Shown: one piece after another, positions 1 to 5,426 of the stretch
How the letters are laid out: each line of letters opens with the position of its first letter
How positions within the stretch are numbered: position 1 is the first letter of the stretch
NCBI GenBank assembly: GCA_014729455.1
Contig: WJJW01000053.1
Coordinates: forward strand, 1-7,049
Source of the DNA: Candidatus Eiseniibacteriota bacterium
GTDB taxonomy: Bacteria; Eisenbacteria; RBG-16-71-46; CAIMUX01; VGJL01
DNA length: 7,049 nucleotides
Direction: 5' to 3'
Notes under the pieces: model-generated
What the model was told of the DNA's origin: nothing
The model's database searches: none
Seen by the model: only the letters and a program-made list of their open reading frames with translations
Position numbers and translations under genes: made by a program

Positions 1-1
1 C

Positions 2-607
2 GGCGGGACCCAGTCGCTGCACACCAACTCGCTAGACGAGACCTACGCCCTGCCGACCGAGGAGGCGGTCAAGATCGCCCTGCGCACCCAGCAGGTGATC
101 GCCGACGAGAGCGGCGTCGCCAACACGGTCGACCCCCTCGGCGGCTCCTACTTCGTCGAGTGGCTGACCGACGAGGTCGAGCGGAAGGCGTGGGAGATCA
201 TCGAGAAGATCGACGCGCTCGGCGGGATGGTCCCCGCGATCCACCAGGGATATCCGCAACGCGAGATCGGAGCGTCGGCCTACCGGTACCAGCGGCAGGT
301 CGAGGCGGAGGAACGGATCATCGTCGGCGTCAACCGGCACCAGGACGAGGAGGAGGAGCCGATCCAGACGCTGCGGATCGACGCCGAGGTCGAACGGCGG
401 CAGATCGAACGGATCCAGGCGCTCCGCAACCGGCGCAACGCCGCGGTGGCCGAGGAATCGCTCCGGCGGATCGAGGAGGCTTGCAAGGGGGACGCGAACA
501 TCGTCTACCCGATCCTCGACGCGGTGAAGGCGGACGTGACGCTCGGCGAGATCTGCAACGTGTTCCGCAAGGTCTTCGGCGTCTACCGCGACCCGGCTTT
601 CCTCTAG
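2..607 (+). CDS. mcmA1: Methylmalonyl-CoA mutase, catalytic (large) subunit, 3' end only
   Basis: Partial: the reading frame is open to the left edge, and 201 residues plus a TAG stop are visible. The enzyme interconverts (R)-methylmalonyl-CoA and succinyl-CoA with adenosylcobalamin, in the cytoplasm. The visible part starts in the family hallmark GGTQSLHTNS (residues 1-10). It continues through KIALRTQQVI and DESGV to VDPLGGSYFVEWLT, the methylmalonyl-CoA mutase signature region, then EALGGM-like DALGGM and IVGVN. The protein stops at VFGVYRDPAFL, where one-chain mutases begin the linker to the B12-binding domain. It is therefore the two-subunit form, in which the cobalamin-binding chain is a separate gene. 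The KIALRTQ variant and the short glutamate-rich stretch after IVGVN (fragment residues ~117-120) resemble archaeal and Firmicutes-type large subunits. No B12 domain follows in this window, so the partner is upstream or elsewhere. A related acyl-CoA mutase cannot be fully excluded, because the substrate-specificity residues lie outside the window. Confidence 0.95.
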   Translation, partial: GGTQSLHTNSLDETYALPTEEAVKIALRTQQVIADESGVANTVDPLGGSYFVEWLTDEVERKAWEIIEKIDALGGMVPAIHQGYPQREIGASAYRYQRQVEAEERIIVGVNRHQDEEEEPIQTLRIDAEVERRQIERIQALRNRRNAAVAEESLRRIEEACKGDANIVYPILDAVKADVTLGEICNVFRKVFGVYRDPAFL

Positions 608-609
608 AC

Positions 610-615
610 GGAGAG
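610..615 (+). promoter_or_regulatory. Ribosome binding site supporting the TTG start of the hydrolase gene
   Basis: GGAGAG lies five bases before the TTG at 621, just after the stop of the mutase gene. It supports this unusual start over the internal GTG codons at residues 22 and 30. A weaker GGAG does sit three bases before the GTG of residue 22, so the start is likely rather than certain. Confidence 0.5.
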
Positions 616-620
616 ACGGC

Positions 621-1373
621 TTGAACGAGGAAACGGCCGATCGGACCTCGCTGTCGGAACGGATCGGACTGTCCCCGGAGCGGGTGCGGGTCGGCTCGAC
701 CTCGTTCGTGATCGAACCGCGCGACGTCACCCTCTTCCCCGATCGCGCCGAACCGCCGTACCCGACGGTGGTCGGCCTCCATGGAATGGCGATGCGGATC
801 GAGATCCTCGCGCGGTGGATCCGAGGAATGACCGACGAAGGATGCGCCTGGCTCCTCCCGGAGGGGCCCTATCCGCTCGAGCGGAAGATGGGCCGCCTGC
901 GGATGATCGGCCACGCCTGGTACCTGTACGAGGGGGACACGCCGGCCTTCCGCCGCAGCCTGCGGGAGAGCGAGGATCGTCTCCTGCGCCTGATCGACCG
1001 GCGCGCGACGACCGACCGTCTCGACCGCGATCGGATGCTTCTCCTCGGCTTCTCGCAGGGGGGCTACTTCGCCGGCTCTGTCGGCCTGCGCCACGCCGAA
1101 CGGTTCCGCGGAATCGCCGTCGCAGGAGGGCGGATTCGGATCGGCTTCGCCGATCGGGACATCCGGGAGATCCCGCGGATTCCGATCCTCTTTCTGCATG
1201 GAACGGACGACGACGTCGTTCCGATCGACAAAGCGCGCGAGTCCGCCGCGGAGCTCGAGGAGCACGGTTTCCCCGTCCGATTCGAGGAGATCGACGGGGG
1301 GCACGAGTGGAACGACGCGATGGAGGCGGCGTTCCGCGCGTGGGCGGCGCCGCTGCTCGAAATCGAAGGTTGA
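621..1373 (+). CDS. Alpha/beta-hydrolase, phospholipase/carboxylesterase type
   Basis: A 250-residue cytoplasmic hydrolase with no signal peptide or membrane segment. It probably cleaves carboxylic or thio-esters; the substrate is unknown. The complete catalytic set is visible. The oxyanion-hole strand VVGLHG is at residues 50-55. The nucleophile elbow GFSQGG places Ser145. HGTDDDVVP (193-201) supplies the acid, most likely Asp197. GGHEW supplies His228. GFSQGG and the HGxxDxxVP pattern are typical of the phospholipase/carboxylesterase and dienelactone-hydrolase-like families, and the length is normal for them. The TTG start is chosen from the GGAGAG at 610-615. The gene begins 13 bases after the mutase stop, so the two are probably co-transcribed. 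That suggests, but does not show, a link to acyl-CoA or ester metabolism. It could equally be a general esterase. Confidence 0.85.
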   Translation: MNEETADRTSLSERIGLSPERVRVGSTSFVIEPRDVTLFPDRAEPPYPTVVGLHGMAMRIEILARWIRGMTDEGCAWLLPEGPYPLERKMGRLRMIGHAWYLYEGDTPAFRRSLRESEDRLLRLIDRRATTDRLDRDRMLLLGFSQGGYFAGSVGLRHAERFRGIAVAGGRIRIGFADRDIREIPRIPILFLHGTDDDVVPIDKARESAAELEEHGFPVRFEEIDGGHEWNDAMEAAFRAWAAPLLEIEG

Positions 1374-1396
1374 TCCGGCGCTTTCGATCCTCTAAT
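1370..1396 (+). promoter_or_regulatory. Possible sigma-70-type promoter for the DUF1800-DUF1501 pair
   Basis: TTGATC at 1370-1375 (4 of 6 to TTGACA) and TCTAAT at 1391-1396 (5 of 6 to TATAAT) are separated by 15 bases, shorter than the preferred 17. The -10-like hexamer stands out in this GC-rich DNA. A start near 1402-1404 would leave a leader of about 24 bases before the GTG at 1427. A 6-bp inverted repeat (GATCCT 1386-1391, AGGATC 1401-1406) overlaps the -10 and could be an operator or chance. The bacterium's sigma factor preferences are unknown. Confidence 0.3.
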
Positions 1397-1414
1397 CTCT
1401 AGGATCATCAAACA

Positions 1415-1420
1415 CGGAGG
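1415..1420 (+). promoter_or_regulatory. Ribosome binding site fixing the GTG start of the DUF1800 gene
   Basis: CGGAGG lies six bases upstream of the GTG at 1427. It is a near-ideal Shine-Dalgarno sequence at near-ideal spacing. It selects a start that gives a complete signal peptide. Confidence 0.75.
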
Positions 1421-1426
1421 CTGACC

Positions 1427-3130
1427 GTGCGCTCGTTTCTTCCCCCGCGGACCCGCCGCTCTCCCCTCGGCCCGGCGCTTCTCGCCGCGATCCTGCTCGC
1501 GTGGGCATCGCCCGCCGGCGCGGTCCCGCCGGACGTCGCCGAGCAACGGGATGCGACGCTGCAGCGGGTCCTCGAGACGGCGCGCGCGACGGGCGCTCTC
1601 GAGCCCGGCCCCGTCACGATGGCGGGGCGCACCGCCGCGCCCCCGCGTCTCGAGCCGATGAAGAGCCCGGAGCGTCGGCCTGCGTCCCCTCCGGTCACGA
1701 CCGACTGGTCCCCGTACGGGGGACCGTTCGGCTACGATCAGGCGGCGCACCTGCTTCATCGCGCCACGATCGGGGCGCGGTTCGACGAGATCTCGGCCGC
1801 GGTCGACCGGGGGCTCTCGGCGGAGATCGATCTGCTCCTGACCCCACGTCTGCCGCCTCCCCCGCCCGGGGCCTGGGCCACCGAGCCGTTCCCCGACGTG
1901 AGCGACTGGACGCAGGAGATGATCGACTCGCTGATCACCGTCTACCGCGAGCGTGGAGAGCGGCTGCGGATGTGGTGGCTGGAAGCGATCGTCGAGGAGC
2001 CCGACGTCGCGGTGACCGAGGCGATGACGCTCTTCTGGCACGACCACTTCGCCACCGCGATGTCCGACGTGACCCTGCCGCAGTCGATGTACATCCAGAA
2101 CCGGCTGTTCCGGACCCACGCGACCGGGTCCTTCCGGGATCTGGTCGACGCGATCTGCGTCGATCCCGCGATGCTGATCTGGCTCGACGGCAACCAGAAC
2201 CGGGTCGGCGACGTGAACGAGAACTTCGCCCGCGAGCTGCTGGAGCTGTTCACGCTCGGTCTCGACCAGTACACGCAGGAGGACGTCGTCGCCGCCTCCC
2301 GGGCGTTCACCGGATACGCGACGTTCGACGGCGTGACCAGCGTCTTCGTCCCCGAGTGGCACGACTACGGCATGAAGACGTTCCTCGGCCAGGAGGGGCC
2401 GTGGTACGGGCCCGACATCGTCGAGATCCTCTTCGAGCAGGAGGAAACCGCCCGCTTCCTCGTGCGGAAGCTCTACCGGTGGTTCGTCGACGAGCATCCC
2501 GACGAGGCGCTCGTCGAGGATCTCGCCCAGACGCTCCGCCAGAACGACTACGAGATCGCCCCGGTGCTCGAGCGGATCTTCGCGAGCGAGCACTTCTTCG
2601 ATCCCGAGTACCGGGGATCGGTCTTCTGCGACGGGATCGACCGGTCGGCCGGCCTCGTCCGCGCGCTGGGGATCGGTGGGACCGACTTCCAGGATCTGGA
2701 GGGCGGGCCGGCGGTCTGGGCGCTCTACGCGATGGTGATCCAGGGGCACATCCTGTTCGAGCCTCCGAACGTGGCCGGCTGGCCGGGATACCGGAGCTGG
2801 CTGAACACCTATACGATGCCGTGGCGGAAGACCCTGGACGTCGGATTGATCGACGGGGAGGTCTCCGGGTTCGACATCGGAATGCAGGCGGACGTGATGG
2901 CGCTGGCCGCCACCTGGAGGGATCCGAACGATCCCTACCAGCTCATCGACGACGTGGCCCTCCACTTCTTCGGAATGGAGCCGACCGAGCTGGTCCGCCA
3001 GCGGATGCTCGACGAGCTCCTGCAGGGGGCCGAACCGTGGGAATGGAACCTCGGCATTCCGGAGGCCGAGGATCGGATCCAAGGGCTCCTTCGCCTGGCG
3101 ATGCGGCTGCCCGACTTCCAGCTGAAATGA
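1427..3130 (+). CDS. Secreted DUF1800 family protein
   Basis: 567 residues with a GTG start. The N-terminus is a Sec-type signal peptide: a basic region (R2 to R11), a hydrophobic core around residues 14-27, and a likely cleavage after AGA at 30-32. A Pro/Arg-rich stretch follows before the DUF1800 domain, which runs from about residue 100 to the end. Family landmarks are HLLHRATIG near residue 110, FWHDHF at 203-208, NENFARELLELFTLG at 266-280 and FEPPNVAGWPG at 444-454. The family is widespread and its biochemical role is unknown; no known catalytic site can be assigned. The stop overlaps the start of the next gene by ATGA, so the DUF1501 protein is translationally coupled to it. Adjacent DUF1800 and DUF1501 genes are a recurring arrangement in many bacteria, which suggests the two proteins act together outside the cytoplasm. 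The family call is firm; any function would be guesswork. Confidence 0.9.
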   Translation: MRSFLPPRTRRSPLGPALLAAILLAWASPAGAVPPDVAEQRDATLQRVLETARATGALEPGPVTMAGRTAAPPRLEPMKSPERRPASPPVTTDWSPYGGPFGYDQAAHLLHRATIGARFDEISAAVDRGLSAEIDLLLTPRLPPPPPGAWATEPFPDVSDWTQEMIDSLITVYRERGERLRMWWLEAIVEEPDVAVTEAMTLFWHDHFATAMSDVTLPQSMYIQNRLFRTHATGSFRDLVDAICVDPAMLIWLDGNQNRVGDVNENFARELLELFTLGLDQYTQEDVVAASRAFTGYATFDGVTSVFVPEWHDYGMKTFLGQEGPWYGPDIVEILFEQEETARFLVRKLYRWFVDEHPDEALVEDLAQTLRQNDYEIAPVLERIFASEHFFDPEYRGSVFCDGIDRSAGLVRALGIGGTDFQDLEGGPAVWALYAMVIQGHILFEPPNVAGWPGYRSWLNTYTMPWRKTLDVGLIDGEVSGFDIGMQADVMALAATWRDPNDPYQLIDDVALHFFGMEPTELVRQRMLDELLQGAEPWEWNLGIPEAEDRIQGLLRLAMRLPDFQLK

Positions 3131-4692
3131 ATCGACGCGAACTGCTCCACCGGATGCTGCGCTTCTCCGCCGCCGGACTGCTCGTTCCCCCGACGCTGCG
3201 CGGGCTGCTTTCCCCCGGCGTGCTCGGAGGCGGACCCGCGCTCGCCGACGCCGGACGGGCCTTCGCCGGGCGGACCCTCGTCCTGATCCACCAGAACGGC
3301 GGCAACGACGGTCTGAACACGGTCGTCCCGTTCCAGGATCCGCTCTATTACCAGGCGCGGCCGAACCTGGCGATCCCTCCGGATCAGGCGGTCCCGATCG
3401 CCGGCGGGACCGGGCTCCATCCGTCGCTCGCTCCCCTCTCGAGCCTGTACGAGAACGGGCGGATGGCCGTGATCCAGGGGGTCGGGTATCCCGACCAGAA
3501 CCTGTCGCACTTCCGCTCGACCGACATCTGGTTCAGCGCCTCGGACAGCGACGAGACCGTCGAGACCGGCTGGCTCGCGCGGTTCCTGGAACGGATGTTC
3601 CCCTCGTTCCCGAACCACCTCCCCGACTCCCCGTTCGCCCTTCAGCAGTCGTTCGCCCACCGGGTCCCGTTGACCGGAGAGCGGGGGGTCACCGGGGTCG
3701 TCGTGGACAATCCGGACACGTTCTACAGCCTCGTCAACGCGAACTACTCCGGGCCGTGGAACGACGAGCTGCCCGACACGCGCGGCGGGGAGGAGCTGGC
3801 GTACGCCCGGCAGATCGACATCGAGAGCTTCGAGTACGCGGAGGCGATCCAGGCGGCGGCGGAGAACGGAACGAACACGGTCGCGTATCCGGGCAGCGCG
3901 CTCGGGCTCCAGCTCGAGATCGTCGCGAAGCTGATCAGCGGCGGGCTCGACACGCCGGTCTTCCTGACCGCGGAGTTCGGATTCGATACACACGCCGGGC
4001 AGGCCGGGCCGCACGACGTGCTGATGGCGAGCATCGGGCAGTCGGTCGCCGCGTTCCTGCAGGACCTCGCCAATCAAGGGCTCGACGAGAAGGTGGTCGC
4101 GCTGACCACCTCCGAGTTCGGCCGGCGCGTGGCGGAGAACGTCAGCCTCGGCACCGATCATGGAAGCGCGGCGCCCCTGTTCGCGTTCGGACGGGACGTG
4201 CAGGGGGGGATCTTCGGACACAATCCCGACCTGTCGGATCTCGACCCGTACGGGAACCTGCTCCTCCAGCACGACTTCCGGAGCGTGTACGCCGAGGTCC
4301 TGCGCCACCACTTCGGCGCGAGCGAGACCGTCGCCGCCGACGTCCTCTTCGAGCACTTCGAGCCGATCGGATTCCTCGACGCGGTCACGCCGGTCGAGCC
4401 CGAGCCGAGCCGTCCCGCGCGCGACCGGATCCTTCCGGTCCATCCGCATCCCGTCTCGGTCTCGCGTCTCGGACGGATCACCCTCGCCATCGATCTCGCC
4501 GCGCCGGGTCCGGCTCTCGTGGAGACCTTCGACGTCCGCGGGAGGCGGGTCGCTCGTCTCGCCGGCGAGGAACGCGACGCCGGCCGTCACGGCGTCGTCT
4601 GGGATCTCCGCGGCCTGGCGGCCGGGACCTACTTCGTGCGGATGCGAACCGCGCGGGGGGAGACGACGCGCAAGCTCACCCTGTCTCGCTAG
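3127..4692 (+). CDS. Exported DUF1501 protein with C-terminal FlgD-like/sorting-like domain
   Basis: 521 residues. The start is the ATG of the ATGA overlap with the DUF1800 gene. There is no separate Shine-Dalgarno, so it is translated by coupling; the open frame extends upstream only as a shadow of DUF1800. The N-terminus MNRRELLHRMLRFSAAGLL looks like a twin-arginine leader (RR at 3-4, then a hydrophobic stretch), as is common in this family. DUF1501 landmarks are HQNGGNDGLNTVVP (55-68), FDTHAGQ (286-292), TSEFGR (328-333) and TDHGS (343-347). Family knowledge places DUF1501 in the alkaline phosphatase/sulfatase fold clan, where such Asp/His positions could bind metal. After a Pro/Glu linker (about 395-405) comes a domain at ~432-521. 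It has PHPVSVS, ETFDVRGRRVARL and AAGTYFVRMRTARGE, and ends in KLTLSR. This is the pattern of FlgD-Ig-like or type IX-like C-terminal domains of FCB-related phyla. The protein is probably surface-exposed. Its enzymatic role is unknown. Confidence 0.9.
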   Translation: MNRRELLHRMLRFSAAGLLVPPTLRGLLSPGVLGGGPALADAGRAFAGRTLVLIHQNGGNDGLNTVVPFQDPLYYQARPNLAIPPDQAVPIAGGTGLHPSLAPLSSLYENGRMAVIQGVGYPDQNLSHFRSTDIWFSASDSDETVETGWLARFLERMFPSFPNHLPDSPFALQQSFAHRVPLTGERGVTGVVVDNPDTFYSLVNANYSGPWNDELPDTRGGEELAYARQIDIESFEYAEAIQAAAENGTNTVAYPGSALGLQLEIVAKLISGGLDTPVFLTAEFGFDTHAGQAGPHDVLMASIGQSVAAFLQDLANQGLDEKVVALTTSEFGRRVAENVSLGTDHGSAAPLFAFGRDVQGGIFGHNPDLSDLDPYGNLLLQHDFRSVYAEVLRHHFGASETVAADVLFEHFEPIGFLDAVTPVEPEPSRPARDRILPVHPHPVSVSRLGRITLAIDLAAPGPALVETFDVRGRRVARLAGEERDAGRHGVVWDLRGLAAGTYFVRMRTARGETTRKLTLSR

Positions 4693-4751
4693 GATCGAAG
4701 AAGGGGAAGGGGACGGCGCGAGGGGGGCGCTCGTTCTCCCGGGCAGGAGGA

Positions 4752-4818
4752 AACCCAGGGGCTCTTCACGATCCTTTCGGATCCCGTCCCGGACGACCAA
4801 TCCGGGAACCCCTGGGTT
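4752..4818. repeat. Nested inverted repeats forming a possible three-way junction
   Basis: The closing stem is AACCCAGGGG (4752-4761) with CCCCTGGGTT (4809-4818), 10 perfect pairs. Inside are two further hairpins. GATCC/GGATC (4770-4774, 4779-4783) has a TTTC loop. TCCCGGA/TCCGGGA (4787-4793, 4801-4807) is 7 bp with a 7-base loop. The junction linkers are 8, 3 and 1 bases. The pairs are all Watson-Crick, so either strand could fold. There is no T-run after it, so it is not a standard terminator. Whether it is a folded RNA, a protein-binding palindrome or a read-through 3' end is unknown. Confidence 0.6.
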
Positions 4819-4841
4819 CGGTTACCTGTTGGGTTTCCGCG

Positions 4842-4881
4842 GGCGACCCGGCCCACGGTCAACAGATCACGCCGGGTCGCC
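4842..4881. repeat. 11-bp perfect inverted repeat
   Basis: GGCGACCCGGC (4842-4852) pairs perfectly with GCCGGGTCGCC (4871-4881) across an 18-base loop, and a G-U pair (4841/4882) can extend it. It lies 23 bases after the nested repeat. CGGGTCGC occurs again at 4900-4907, so the left arm also has a second, 8-bp partner. No T-run follows on the plus strand. Confidence 0.65.
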
Positions 4882-4886
4882 TAGCG

Positions 4887-4916
4887 TTCAGGCACCTCAC
4901 GGGTCGCTTGTATCAT
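4887..4916 (+). promoter_or_regulatory. Weak candidate promoter for the DUF393 gene
   Basis: TATCAT at 4911-4916 is the best -10-like hexamer in the gap and lies in its only AT-rich patch. The best upstream match is the poor TTCAGG at 4887-4892 with an 18-base spacer. If real, transcription would start near 4923, inside the anti-Shine-Dalgarno tract, and would leave the inverted repeats out of the DUF393 mRNA. Confidence 0.2.
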
Positions 4917-4919
4917 ATT

Positions 4920-4936
4920 TGGACCACCTCCTTTCT
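4920..4936 (+). promoter_or_regulatory. 16S rRNA 3'-end-like anti-Shine-Dalgarno tract
   Basis: TGGACCACCTCCTTTCT differs at one base from the usual bacterial 16S rRNA 3' end (TGGATCACCTCCTTTCT, from general knowledge). It sits 27 bases before the GTG at 4964. Bases 4928-4934 (CTCCTTT) can pair with 4954-4960 (AGGGGAG), giving 7 pairs of which two are G-U, with a 19-base loop. This would cover the DUF393 ribosome binding site. The match is seen directly; the masking role is inferred. Confidence 0.35.
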
Positions 4937-4952
4937 CGTGTACCGCCAACAT

Positions 4953-4960
4953 AAGGGGAG
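4953..4960 (+). promoter_or_regulatory. Ribosome binding site of the DUF393 gene
   Basis: AAGGGGAG lies three to five bases before the GTG at 4964, depending on register. An in-frame TAA at 4952-4954 rules out any earlier start. No further ATG, GTG or TTG occurs in frame before the conserved domain, so the start is well fixed. Confidence 0.6.
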
Positions 4961-4963
4961 AGC

Positions 4964-5377
4964 GTGAAGCGTGGCAACCGCGAAATCGACGCGGCGGATC
5001 GGAGGCCGGCCCGGGACCGGATCGCCGTCCTCCATGACGACCGCTGTCCCTTCTGCAGGGACACGGCCCGGAATCTGAAGCGGCTCGACTGGCTCGATCG
5101 GCTGGAGCTGGTCGGGCTCCACCCCTGGGACCGGGTGCGGGAGAGGATGGGCGAACGGCTCCGCGGGATCGATCCGCAACGCGCCCGGGAGCAGCTCCAC
5201 GTCGTCCTGCCCGACGGGCGGGTCGAGGCCGGCTACGCGGCGTTCCGCGCGCTTTCCCGGCACCTGCCTCTCCTCTGGCCGGTCGCGCCCCTTCTCCATC
5301 TTCCCGGAGCGGAGCGAATCGGGCAGCGCCTCTACCTGCTCATCGCGCGAAACCGGCATCGATTCACATCGTCTTGA
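4964..5377 (+). CDS. DCC-family (DUF393) thiol-disulfide oxidoreductase-like protein
   Basis: 137 residues with a GTG start, the only usable start after an in-frame TAA. The family is named for its DxxCxxC motif, visible here as DDRCPFC (Asp25, Cys28, Cys31) at the end of a short beta strand (IAVLHD). Further family landmarks are the DGRVEAGYAAFRAL stretch (84-97), LPLLWPVAPLLHLPG (101-115) and a C-terminal YLLIARNRHRF (124-134). The family is thought to have a thioredoxin-like fold and redox activity, but substrates are generally unknown. The hydrophobic segment at about 101-114 is part of the family pattern rather than a clear membrane span, and there is no signal peptide, so a cytoplasmic location is likely. 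The first 18 residues are charged and not part of the domain. The gene stands alone behind a 271-base structured gap and converges with the sigma-54 activator gene 49 bases further on. Confidence 0.85.
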   Translation: MKRGNREIDAADRRPARDRIAVLHDDRCPFCRDTARNLKRLDWLDRLELVGLHPWDRVRERMGERLRGIDPQRAREQLHVVLPDGRVEAGYAAFRALSRHLPLLWPVAPLLHLPGAERIGQRLYLLIARNRHRFTSS

Positions 5378-5426
5378 TCCTGCGGTCGCCGCGTGCGCCC
5401 GGATCGCGCCGTCCCCGACCGGGTGA

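Larger units (their letters stand above)
4693..4963 (+). other. Non-coding interval with dense inverted repeats
   Basis: A 271-base gap, by far the longest in the window. It begins with a purine-rich stretch (about 4693-4735) and then holds a cluster of perfect inverted repeats (4749-4881). A short AT-rich patch (4908-4920) follows, then an anti-Shine-Dalgarno tract (4920-4936) and the ribosome binding site of the next gene. No credible protein gene was found on either strand. No intrinsic terminator with a T-run is visible, although the stems may help end the DUF1501 transcript. It resembles neither a tRNA nor the TPP, SAM, c-di-GMP, cobalamin or T-box consensus as far as I can judge by eye. 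Confidence 0.7.

Noticed and set aside
2357..2373. TGGCACG followed at correct spacing by GGCAT, resembling a sigma-54 -24/-12 promoter.
   Set aside because: It lies inside the DUF1800 gene and encodes the residues WHDYGM; the -12 part lacks the TT. A similar TGGCACG near 2036 encodes the conserved FWHDHF. Both are best explained by coding.
1501..3126. Plus-strand frame that would extend the DUF1501 protein upstream to 1501.
   Set aside because: It is out-of-frame reading of the DUF1800 gene, Arg-rich and motif-free. The ATG at 3127 begins the Tat-like leader and forms a typical ATGA coupling.
1064..4800. Long minus-strand open frames opposite the DUF1800 and DUF1501 genes (about 1064-3082 and 2935-4800).
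   Set aside because: They are low-complexity Arg/Pro/Asp/Leu-rich translations with no family motif, lying opposite genes with clear domains. High GC removes stops in these frames. They are shadows.
4891..4907. GGCAC upstream of the DUF393 gene as a possible sigma-54 -24 element.
   Set aside because: The -12 position reads GT rather than GC, with no TTGC at the right spacing.
4908..4967. Short plus-strand frame from TTG 4908 (or GTG 4938) ending in a TGA that overlaps the DUF393 start.
   Set aside because: No ribosome binding site upstream and no recognisable peptide. The overlap arises simply from the GTGA at 4964.
5383..5421. CGGTCG/CGACCG repeat between the convergent DUF393 and sigma-54 genes as a bidirectional terminator.
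   Set aside because: Only 6 bp with a 27-base loop and no T-run on either side; expected by chance in GC-rich DNA.
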